From: Neofusicoccum parvum
Taxonomy: Eukaryota; Ascomycota; Dothideomycetes; Botryosphaeriales; Botryosphaeriaceae
NCBI GenBank assembly: GCA_020912385.1
Contig: CP087214.1
Coordinates: 1,240,001-1,304,000, forward strand
Direction: 5' to 3'
DNA length: 64,000 bases
In this document: in pieces, positions 55,442 to 64,000 of the stretch
How the letters are laid out: each line of letters opens with the position of its first letter
How positions within the stretch are numbered: position 1 is the first letter of the stretch
Notes under the pieces: model-generated
Seen by the model: only the letters and a program-made list of their open reading frames with translations
Told to the model about the DNA's origin: nothing
The model's database searches: none
Made by a program: the position numbers and the translations under genes

Positions 55442-56572
55442 CTATACGCCCATGGTGAAGTCGTGCTCGATGCCCGGGGTCACACTGGCCATGAACTTCA
55501 AGAACACGACCAGATATTGGTCGACTCGGATGGCCACTTCGTCTTCGGGCGCGGCTGTTTGATCTAGGACTTCCCACTCGTCACCATCGCCCTTCTTATC
55601 GTCCTTCTTGTCACCAAGCTGCACGCCTTCCAACTGTTCTGCAAGACCTTCCATGCCCAGCTCTGCGCCGTGGCCCTTGCTGACATCCTGCCCCGCTTTG
55701 ATCTTGGCGAGACGAAGCTTCAGAGCGGCGTCGGCACGGTCGAGGAGCACCTTCATGACGGACGCATGCTTGCAGGGGTGCACCGAGGCCATCTTGATTC
55801 CAGCGTCGAAGAACGGGAAGTCCTCGAGAGTGACGGTCTTGTCCTTGTAGTCGCCAACGATGTCCTCCATCATGAGGTGGGGAGGAAGCGGCTCCGAGGG
55901 GGATAGGTATCCTGATAGGTAGAGACGCGGGGTACGGTAGTAGGGCGTGTACGTTATGTAGAGGGTGTAGGTGCGAAGGGGTCTATGAGCAGTGTTAGCT
56001 GGCAGGTTGCTCATATGACACAGAGCGGCAGGTACTCACGCAGCGGTTCCAGAGCCGGCCTTGGTATCGCGGATGATAGCCTCCTCGTCATCCTCTTCAT
56101 CTTCCATGTCCGGGATCTCGTCATCCATCTCGGGTGCCTCACTAACTTCGCCCTTGTCGTCGACTGTCCGCACATCCCTGGCAGCGCGCTCCTGGCTCGC
56201 GCCCATGTTGCTACCGCTGCCGCCGGTCCTCAGCCAGCCGTCGTCGCCATCGTCGCCGGCGGCGCCTGCGAAGCCGTCGCCAACAACGGTCCCCTCGTCG
56301 CCACCGTCACCGGCGAAGTTGTCGTCCAGACGGCGATGGCACGGGACGCCGCGGGTGACCAGGAACTGCTTGCCCTCGGGGAGGTAGTTGACGCGCTTCG
56401 AAGGGTGCGAGGCATCGGCCCACGACCACGAGGGGAACTTGTAGACAAGGAAGTCGCCGGCAGCGACGAACTCCTCCGGGGTTATCTGGCCGGTGGCGCG
56501 GAAGGTGGAGGTGTGGGTTATGGGCGCATAGGTATCGCGCAGCGTGTTCAGCGTGCTGCGGATGTAGTTCAT
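55442..56572 (-). CDS. ATG3: Autophagy E2-like conjugating enzyme Atg3
   Basis: E2 enzyme that transfers Atg8 from Atg7 to phosphatidylethanolamine in autophagosome formation. Exons 56040-56572 and 55442-55982 join to 357 residues, normal for fungi. The N-terminal amphipathic helix and core start [20 protein letters not shown], followed by [20 protein letters not shown] and [18 protein letters not shown], then CHRRLD. A Gly/Asp-rich flexible region links to the catalytic half with [20 protein letters not shown]. The active-site Cys is in [12 protein letters not shown] (Cys248). The C-terminus ends in [20 protein letters not shown] and HDFTMGV. I chose ATG 56572 from the conserved MNYIRS start. 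The gene is divergent from the 2-oxoglutarate oxygenase gene, with 617 bases between starts. Confidence 0.96.
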
Positions 56573-57189
56573 GGTGGGCAACGCTGCTGTGGGGCGCGGC
56601 GAGTGCGGGGTGGCACGGATGGGGTCTCGAGCTGGGTGCTTTGTCGGGTGGGGGTGGTGGTCGCGCGAAAGCGGGTCGGCTCGGCTGTCGAGGTCGGTGG
56701 AGGAGGATCTAGGGTGATGCTTCGCGAGAGGTACGGTGGAGTGGTGGAGGGGAGGAGGGCGGGAGAGGTGGTGGGCGAGCGGCATGCAGCTGCCTTGGGC
56801 GGAGCGGGCCACTGATAGGGCGCTTATCGCACGTGACAGGGGCCGGTCTGCGGAGCGACCCTGGCGCTTGGCGCCTGCCGCTGCCGCCTGACGCGCGACC
56901 ACTGACATCACTGCCCTTTGACCACTGCGATGTCTTGCGACAAGTCACCGGCTCAGACGCCGCAGTCACTGGGACACGGCCGCCGTGGGCCTCCGGGCAG
57001 CAATGGGGAATGAGCGCAGGCAGCGTGGCTCCCGCCGCCCGTTGCTGCATGCAGAGCAGGAGCAGCGCTCGTCCAAGCACGCCATCCCGGCATGCTTCTC
57101 TCGTTGCCGCTGCTCGCCCCACGCGCCTGGCTCTGCTGCCTCTGCTCTGTGCCAAAGTTTCAACGCGTGCTGCGACCTGACCGAATGCC
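56573..57189. other. Divergent promoter region, Atg3 / 2-oxoglutarate oxygenase
   Basis: A 617-bp shared upstream region, GC-rich, with no supported frame or clear TATA element. Confidence 0.4.
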
Positions 57190-58795
57190 ATGGCGCCCTC
57201 GTCACCCCCGAGTCTCCCGATCCTTGACCTCTCTCTTGCCGACGACCCCGCACAGCGCCCCGCCCTCCTCGCCCAGCTGCACGATGCTCTCTTCAACATC
57301 GGGTTCCTGTACATCAAGAATCACGGTGTTGACGCCTCGGCCATCGCCGACCTGACCGAAAAACTTCCCGGCCTGTTCGAGCTGCCCACTAACGTCAAAG
57401 CTGGCCTCTCCAAGTCCAACTCCCCGCACTTCCTTGGTTACAGCGGCTTCGCTGAAGAGACAACGCTCGGCAAACAGGATCTTCGCGAGCAGTTTGACTT
57501 CGCAACCGAGCTGCCCGTCGTGTACCGTGATCCCAAGTCTGAATCTGCTTCCGCCAACCAGCTTAGCGGCAACCGTGACTTCTCCCAGCTCTACTGGCGT
57601 CTCCGCGGCCCCAACCAGTGGCCACCAGACGACCTCCTTCCGGGCTTCAGGCATGCCTTCGCCACCTACCATGACGCTATTCAAGAGCTCTCATACCGAT
57701 TCGTGCACCTAGTGGAAGAGGCCTTCAGCATCCCAACCGGGACTTTCGACCATTTCTTCCAAGCCCCGAGCTCCAGAAATCCGACCGCCGCAGCAGTCGT
57801 GCTACAAGCAGCTTCTAATAAAGCTAGCGCTGTTTCCGCAACTACCCGGCCGTCCTATCTTTCCCCGCAGCATCGCATCAAGCTATTGAAATACCCGCCC
57901 TCGCCTGCCGATGAAGCTGCAGGCGGCCAGGGCGTCGGAGCACACAAGGACTCCAGTGGTTGGCTAACGTTCTTGTTGCAGGTCGGCAACGAGGCCGGCC
58001 TGGAAGTGCTGGCTGCTGATGGCAAGACGTGGATACCGGCTACGCCAGTAGACGGGACGTTCGTCGTCAACTTTGGAAATGCGTTCGAAGCGGCGACGGA
58101 GGGCGCTGTACGAGCGACAGTGCACAGGGTGAAGGTGAGGCTCTCTTTGCTTGTCTCAGCTCTCTTTTGTACCATAAAAAGCAAATGTGATGGTCGAGAG
58201 CAATTTTGGTCAGCCGAAGGCTACAGCGTTCATCTGTATTCTCCCCTTGCCGCTTTCTTGTCCGCCTTTCATTGCTCGCCTACTCCGCATTCACTCTAAT
58301 CTTGTCACCCCCTTGATTAAAGTTCAACTTCCTCCTGCTCTGCACCCATCATTCGCTTGCTCTATGTCTGTTATCTATCGTCTCCACCATTACCACCCGT
58401 TTGCCCTGCACCCATCAACCACTTACCGCACACCTACCACCACTCTGCTCCACACTTGCCACAATCTTACCACCTACTCACTCCAGCCTTCCGCCACTAA
58501 CAACCCCACCCAGGCACCCAGTCCCACCTCTCCACCCCGCTACTCCATCCCCTTCTTCCAAGGCCTCCCGCTCGACATGACGGTCTCGCAAATCCGCTCC
58601 TACATCCCGGAGCCGGTGCGCCGCCTCCGCCGCGACCACGACGACGCTGCCGGCAACCCCAACGCCGTGTCAACCTTCCTCGACCCGCGGTGGGACGCGC
58701 TCGGCGAGTCGCAGCTGAGGAAGTGGATCCGCAGCCACGAGGACGTGGGGAGGAAGTGGTATGGCGACGACGTCGTGAGGTATTATCTGAGCTGA
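57190..58795 (+). CDS. 2-oxoglutarate/Fe(II)-dependent dioxygenase (isopenicillin-N-synthase-like)
   Basis: Non-haem iron oxygenase using 2-oxoglutarate and O2; substrate unknown. Exons 57190-58134 and 58514-58795 give 408 residues. The N-terminal DIOX_N region reads LPILDLSLADDP and GFLYIKNHGVD. The iron ligands are His252 and Asp254 in GVGAHKDSSGW and His312 in RATVHRVK. The cosubstrate Arg is in PPRYSIPFFQG, which comes only after the second exon joins. Without splicing the frame reads on to 58299, losing this Arg. The intron is 379 bp, much longer than others in the window. The C-terminal region with PLDMTVSQIRSYIPEPV and WYGDDVVRYYL is typical of fungal members. Confidence 0.9.
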
Positions 58796-59262
58796 GGCCA
58801 GGGGGCGCGCCGGGATGGAGGGTGGCGAGGTCGACGAGGAGGGAAGTGCGGAGCGGGTTGGAAAAGAGGTTTGAGTTCAAGGTAGAGACAGGTAGAGAAA
58901 CCCATCAGACCTCCTTTCAACTCGATATTTGCGCCGGCACAGCGGGCCGCAAAAAAAAAAAAAAAAGGCAGTACAGGCAGAGATGATCTAGCCGATAGAA
59001 CGCGTCAACTGTAAAGTAAGCCAGTGACCTGCATGGGTAGCTAAAGCATTCATCAGGATGGTTTCAGTAATTAAATCGAAGCACTTCTATGTCCGGACGA
59101 AATGGACCATCTCTTTTGCGACCCGCACCGTGCCGGTGAAACGTCGCGTCTTTGAGGGAAACGCCGTCCCATTAACCAACCTGCGCCGAGTGTCTACGAG
59201 CTGATCAACACAGGAAATCCCTTCCACTGACTTCATCGTCTCTACTAACTCGACTACTCTCT
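58796..59262. other. Convergent intergenic region with a poly(A) tract
   Basis: No supported frame; contains a run of sixteen A at 58951-58966. Confidence 0.45.
58951..58966. repeat. Homopolymer A16
   Basis: Sixteen consecutive A bases on the plus strand, about 155 bases after the dioxygenase stop codon. Confidence 0.9.
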
Positions 59263-61373
59263 TCAACCACCCCCTTGCATCCTCCTGATCCTCTCCTCCG
59301 CCGCCCTCGCCCTCCTCTCCCTCTCCAGCCTCATCCGCATCTCCGGCGTCAACCCCCTCGCCTCCTCCTCCCTCCTCTCGCCCGCCGTCTTCTCCGTCAA
59401 CCCCGCCCCACCCAGCGCCTTCCCCTTGCCGACCTTCCTTTCCCTCCTCTCCGCCTCCCTCTGCTCCTCCTCCCTCCGCAGCCGCTCCGTCTCCGTTTTC
59501 CTGCGCTCTGCCTCCTTGGCCGCTTCCTCGGCCTTCTCGGTGCTGTTGAGCTTCTCCACCTCCTGCCGGCTCACACCTGCCGGCACGCGCGCGGCCGCCC
59601 AGTCGGCGCCACCGTCGCCGAGCTCGTGGCGTGCGATGCGGAAGGCGTCGCGGGTGGGCCGGTCGCCGGCGAGCTCGAACGGCGTCTTGCCGTCGAGGTT
59701 CGTGACGGCCGGATCGGCCTTTGCTTTTGTGAGCAGCGCGAGCACGACGGCGGGTGCGTTCAGGTGGGCGGCGAGGTGCAGGGATGTTGGTGCGTGGTAG
59801 TTCTTGTCGGTGTCGAGCGGATGGAACTTGAAGTTGGGGGATAGGCTGTTGGTGTGGATGTAGGAGACCAGAGCGGGGGCTTTGGAGCGGCGGATCAGGG
59901 CTTGGAGTTGGGAGGTGTGCAGAGTGGCTTCTTCCTCTTCCGGGGTCGGCTTGGGGGGCTTCGCTGGTTTGGATGGCGTTGAGGTGCGGGGGGTAGGCGT
60001 GGGTTGTGCAGCCGCTGCCTCGGCGGCTGCGAGAGCTGCGGCATCGACGCGGCTGACTTTGACGCGGGTAAGTTCGACAAAGGAGCGCATAAGCTCAGCT
60101 TGCGTAGCGCGACGAGTACTGAAGGGAAATCCGCGGAGGCGAGGATCATTGTGCCGCAGTACTTGTCCGTCATATGGGCCGTATAGAGTCCGACGGTTGG
60201 TGCTGCCTGTGGCGCGGATGAAGAGCAGATCGGATGTACCAATCATGTCCTTCCACTCTGACAGCAGAGCTCGCACCTCCGATGTCAGTGCCGTCTCGTT
60301 GTATCTTCTCAGCGAAGAACCAGCTGAGTGAGCAGCACCCTTCGAAGCATCGCTTGCCGATTGTGAACCACCCTGCTTCCGTCTTGTCGTATACCGGTGG
60401 AATGTCTTGTGAGCCACGACGGTAGCCTGCCGCTCATCCACGCCTTGTCTCTTCCCAATCTTCGGTGCCAGCGCCACGATCATAGCCGCAAAGTGCCCAC
60501 CGCCAATCATGCACAGGAAGTAGTGCGGCCCAATCTCTGGCGTTGACGGGAGTTTCACGCCACCCTCATCCTCATCGTCCTCCTTCTTCTTCGCATTATT
60601 CGTGACAGGCGATAGCTGCTTCCTCCGAATCGTCTCGACGAGGCTCGCCTCATGCTCCTGCTCGGCCTCCGAAAACACCGCCCTGTACACGCCCAAGCTG
60701 ATTTCACTCGGCAAGCTCGGGCTCGCAAACCACAGCAGCGGCGGCTTCCCCGCACCAGCCCTCTTCCTCTTCCTCAGCGCCACCTCCTCGCCCGCGCCCG
60801 TCGGATCCGCAATCCTAGCCTGCTTCTTCAGCAGCGCGCTCAGCGTCGAGTCGCCCCCCCTCCCCCTCTCCTCCTCGTCCTCGGACGACTCGGACGACTC
60901 GGACCCGGAGATGCTCTCGTCCAGCTCGCCCACCAGCTTCTCGAACTCGGCCTCGGACACGGGCGCCGCGCCGCGCATCTTCTGCTTCAGGTTGTAGCCG
61001 TGCAGGTCGGACCGCACGTGGCCGCGCTGCTCGGCCAGGCTCGCGAACGTCAGGTTGCAGAGCCCGCACGACGTCGCCGCCGCTCTGTCCTGCTTCTCCT
61101 CGCCGTCGTCGTCGTCGGCGGCGCCGGCGGCGGAGGCTTTTGTTGCTTGCCCCGGACGCGGCGATTCGGCTCCATTGTCGTCGGCGGGGGTGGGAGGAAG
61201 GCCGGTGCTTTGGTCCTTGAGGGTGAGGGTGTCGAGGATTTCCTTGGGCAGGTCGAACACTGGCGGACGCACATCGTGTCAGCAGGTGGGGGCAATGATG
61301 CGGGGAGGTTTGGAGGATAATTGGTACCGTAGAGCGGCTTCTGTAGCAGCGGGTGCTCCTCTCGTTGCGCCAT
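59263..61373 (-). CDS. VMS1: Vms1/ANKZF1, peptidyl-tRNA hydrolase of ribosome quality control
   Basis: Releases stalled nascent chains from 60S-peptidyl-tRNA and binds Cdc48. Exons 61328-61373 and 59263-61259 give 680 residues. The 46-base first exon encodes MAQREEHPLLQKPLY and joins into VFDLPKEILDTLTLK, the usual family start. A C2H2 finger follows (CGLC...H...H, about residues 80-102). The VLRF1 domain contains HYFLCMIGGGHFAAMIVALA, the catalytic GGSQ loop (Gln315) in RRKQGGSQSASD, and SAGSSLRRYNE. After a Pro-rich linker, ankyrin repeats appear (TSLHLAAHLNAPAVVLALLT, DGKTPFELAGDR). A charged coiled coil follows, and the C-terminal end LERERRARAAEERIRRMQG fits the Cdc48-binding VIM motif. 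Confidence 0.95.
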
Positions 61374-61966
61374 CTTTGGGGAGCTTGTCGAGTTGAGGCA
61401 GCACTTCGAGCGCGTGTTGTTTTTGTAGGGGTTTTGGGCGCCGCCAGCGGTGATGAGGCGGCGGAGTGCGGTCCCCTCGTACGTCACCGTGTTTGAGTCA
61501 TGCAGGCAGATTAGATAAGATTTCAATCGGTGCCTGGAGCTACACGTAGGTACCCCTCCCTCACTCTCTTATGGCGTCCACCGATATAAAACACCGTGAA
61601 GTAATTTACCAAACTCGGTCACACTACAGTCATCAAGTTCTTTGACTTGGGCTTCTGCCGTGAATTCTGTGCTCTAGCCCTAACATAGCAGGGGCTTCAT
61701 TCATCACCAACACCTGAACTTGAAGGACTCTCTATCGAAATGCAACCCGTTCCGGTCAATGCGTCGTTCGAGGACTCAAACGGTAACAACAAGGAGTTTG
61801 CTTTTCCAACAGCAGTTCTATACTACAACCCAGCCCCCGATGCATCGTCGAGTCGTCTGGAATGCAACCAAGCTGATATCTTACAACTCAATATTGCTCA
61901 AACCCTGAAGGAAAAATAGCAAAAAGCCGTTCGACGTCCCCCAAAAAGCTTCCACGCTCATATTGC
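61374..61966. other. Intergenic, Vms1 promoter / Acinus-like 3' side
   Basis: A 593-bp space with no supported gene; contains the Vms1 promoter. Confidence 0.4.
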
Positions 61967-64000
61967 TCATCTCCTCCACCGACCATCACCCGGCGGCCCG
62001 CCTAGTCCGTGCTGAACGCCCCATCCTCTATCGCGGAACCTTCCTCCAGGGCCACCTCCTCCTCCACCAGGGCCGTATGCACCTCTGTATTGCACACGGC
62101 CCCGACCCCTCACTCCGTCGTAAGACTCCGCGTCCGGACCGGCGTCCACCAGCACGTCACCGTCCTCGAACGTGTACCTCCGCTCCGTCCCGCCGGCGGC
62201 GTCGCTTGGCTTCCAGTCTCTGCTGGTGCAGCGATCTAATTCGTCCAAACGCTTGTCAGCAAGAGTCTTCTCGATCGGCTGGAAGTACAGCTTCGGCTTC
62301 GCGGTCGTAGAGCGGAATAGCTTGTCCAAGGCCAGGAAGGATTTCTCCGCAGCCGGACCGGTGGGCGGCTTTCTCGCAGGAGCGGTCGATGTGGTTGGCG
62401 AGCTTGCGGCTGCGGGGGCTCGGGCTGGCGGCCGTGACCCAGGCGCGCCTACTTCCCTCAGCTCGGCCTGGACACCTGCGTCTCCCTCATCTGGTTCATA
62501 TACGACTTCCCATCGCTTTCCCATGCGGCCGCCGCCCTCCTTTTCTTCGCGCTCGATCCACTCGCTAACCTTCTCCTCGGGTATGAAGTCCGCCCAGAGA
62601 GCCTTTCTGGTTCGCTCCACTGGCCAGGCCGCTCCGTGAAGTGCGCTTCTTACGCGAGCTGCGGCTGAGACCGAGTTGAACAAAGCAAGCACGTGTGTGC
62701 GAATAGGATCCAGATGAAAAAGTTCTAAAACATCGGGATCCGGGGCGGAGGTAGAAGGAGGGGAGGCCACAGCAATAAGATGGTTCTTAAGGGCAGGCGC
62801 TTGAAGTGGCCTCATGAAGTCGCGGATGTAAAGGCCGCGGGTCGCTGGATGTAGCGCCGGAGAAATTGGGCGGTCGTCCTCGGCTTGGTTAACAGGCTCT
62901 GATGGAGCGGTGCCAGCGGGAGGAGCACCAGCGTCTCCTAATAAAGACTTGTAACGTCCTTCTTTTTGGGCTTTCTGTGAAGTCGAAGGCCTGCGCGCAC
63001 GATCTGTGCCCTTTTCGTCCTCCGGTGACTTGCTTCTTATCCTCTTTTCTTCTCTCTCCTCGTGCACCTGTTGCCCACGTTCTCCTACGCCCGGATCCTC
63101 TCCATGTATTCCCTCTGAATCTTTAAGCTCCTCCGCCACTTTCGACCCAGTAACGTCTACCACATCATCACTCGTCTTCGCCGGCAGAACCGTCTCTGCA
63201 GGCTCTCCATCCACGGGCGCATCGGCCTCCTCCATGACAACATCCCGCGTCTTCTGTACCTCCACATCGGCATCTTCCTGGAGATGCACGATAGGGGCAT
63301 TGTCCTCATCCTGTTTCAACCTCTTCTTTGCCGCGTCCTCGGTATTCACTGGTGGTGTGACGCTGCGTCGTTTCCTCTTCCTGCTGTCTTCTTTCAGCTC
63401 CGGAGAGCCAAGACGCGACGATTCCGCCGTCGCGACAGGCGGTTCCGCCGCCGGGGTAGGCGAGGGTTGTTCGTGGGATGGGATCGGCGTCTGCGACACG
63501 GAGGTATTCGCCGTCGTAGGGCGTTGGGTCGCGTCATCGTCCGGCACTTCTGGCGCCCTATCCACCTCCGGTGGCGCCAGCGCATCGTCCTGGAAGTCGC
63601 GATCCGCAATCGCGTCGCCGAGCGGCGTGTCCTCAACGGGCTGGATGGGTTCGTGGTGGGCAGGCGCGGTGTCCGGCGCGCTCTCGGGCGCAGCCTCTCC
63701 TGACACCTTCTCTACCGTCGCGTCATCCTGCTGCTGCCGCTCCTCCTCCGATGTAGCTTCAGCATTGGCATTGTCGGCGGTAGGCGTCGCGTCCTGGGCG
63801 TCCGGCGCAGCGGCTGCGGCTGCGGGCTCGGCGACGGGCGTGGTTTCTTCGGCGGACGCGTCGTCCTCAGCAGGCGACGGCTCGGCGTTGGCGGCGTCGT
63901 GCTCCTGGAGTTTTTCGATGATCTGCTGCTTGCGCGTGAGGCCGGTGGACGGGATGCCGCGCTCCTTCAGCACCGCACGCAGCTGCGCGACGGTCTGCTT
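61967..64000 (-). CDS. Acinus-like SAP-domain protein, 5' end off the right edge
   Basis: Nuclear RNA-processing protein of the Acinus type. The frame is open to the window edge, where a SAP DNA/RNA-binding helix pair is visible (KQTVAQLRAVLKERGI then TRKQQIIEKLQEHD). A very long acidic and Ala/Glu-rich region follows, with basic patches such as RKRKRRSVTPP. Toward the C-terminus lies an RRM-like fold starting at TRGLYIRDFMRPLQAPALKN and including VLALFNSVSAAARVRSAL and KALWADFIPEEKVSEWI. The RNPS1-SAP18-binding (RSB) motif is at 62233-62302 (AKPKLYFQPIEKTLADKRL). The end is an RGG/Gly-rich tail. At least 677 residues are in the window. The start codon is missing. Confidence 0.9.
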   Translation of the reverse strand, partial: KQTVAQLRAVLKERGIPSTGLTRKQQIIEKLQEHDAANAEPSPAEDDASAEETTPVAEPAAAAAAPDAQDATPTADNANAEATSEEERQQQDDATVEKVSGEAAPESAPDTAPAHHEPIQPVEDTPLGDAIADRDFQDDALAPPEVDRAPEVPDDDATQRPTTANTSVSQTPIPSHEQPSPTPAAEPPVATAESSRLGSPELKEDSRKRKRRSVTPPVNTEDAAKKRLKQDEDNAPIVHLQEDADVEVQKTRDVVMEEADAPVDGEPAETVLPAKTSDDVVDVTGSKVAEELKDSEGIHGEDPGVGERGQQVHEEREEKRIRSKSPEDEKGTDRARRPSTSQKAQKEGRYKSLLGDAGAPPAGTAPSEPVNQAEDDRPISPALHPATRGLYIRDFMRPLQAPALKNHLIAVASPPSTSAPDPDVLELFHLDPIRTHVLALFNSVSAAARVRSALHGAAWPVERTRKALWADFIPEEKVSEWIEREEKEGGGRMGKRWEVVYEPDEGDAGVQAELREVGAPGSRPPARAPAAASSPTTSTAPARKPPTGPAAEKSFLALDKLFRSTTAKPKLYFQPIEKTLADKRLDELDRCTSRDWKPSDAAGGTERRYTFEDGDVLVDAGPDAESYDGVRGRGRVQYRGAYGPGGGGGGPGGRFRDRGWGVQHGLGGPPGDGRWRR

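Overview
This is nuclear DNA of a filamentous ascomycete (Pezizomycotina; Dothideomycetes is my best guess, by inference only). Genes are split by short GT-AG introns, mostly 48-76 bp, often with a GCTAAC/GCTGAC-like branch site. There are three Zn2Cys6 regulators with the fungal transcription-factor domain, a polyketide-type enoyl reductase and fungal forms of separase, Vps5, Pob3, Atg3, Vms1 and Acinus. I reconstructed splice sites by hand. The spliced frames quoted below close without internal stops and their exon lengths sum to whole codons. I saw no tRNA, rRNA, CRISPR array or intact transposon.

Left part (1-16964), accessory-like. A Zn2Cys6 regulator (minus) runs off the left edge. About 4 kb follow that contain a decayed repeat-type surface-protein gene. 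Then come plus-strand metabolic genes: an MFS sugar/polyol transporter, an enoyl-reductase-like dehydrogenase and a short-chain dehydrogenase. After a minus-strand F-box-like gene come an FAD monooxygenase and a SAM methyltransferase. No backbone synthase is present, so this is a loose catabolic or tailoring group rather than a proven cluster.

Middle (17242-42838), mostly housekeeping: separase (sister-chromatid cleavage), Vps5 (retromer), a small Cys-ribbon protein, an Arg/Gly-rich low-complexity protein, a second Zn2Cys6 regulator, Pob3 (FACT histone chaperone) and a ubiquitin C-terminal hydrolase. Two long gene-free stretches (27.1-29.9 and 30.5-35.0 kb) interrupt it.

Right part (43702-64000): a third Zn2Cys6 regulator, a 3.6-kb gene-poor stretch with a TGA-interrupted frame, a divergent alpha/beta hydrolase and coiled-coil protein pair, a small secreted protein with a Kex2-like site, Atg3 divergent from a 2-oxoglutarate oxygenase, Vms1/ANKZF1, and an Acinus-like SAP protein that runs off the right edge.

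The most notable observations are a Pob3 start codon that appears to be split by an intron (AT|G), a ubiquitin hydrolase whose catalytic Asp position reads Cys, the degenerate surface-protein gene, the secreted protein with a possible C-terminal peptide, and repeated use of very small first coding exons. I found no clearly new multi-gene system.
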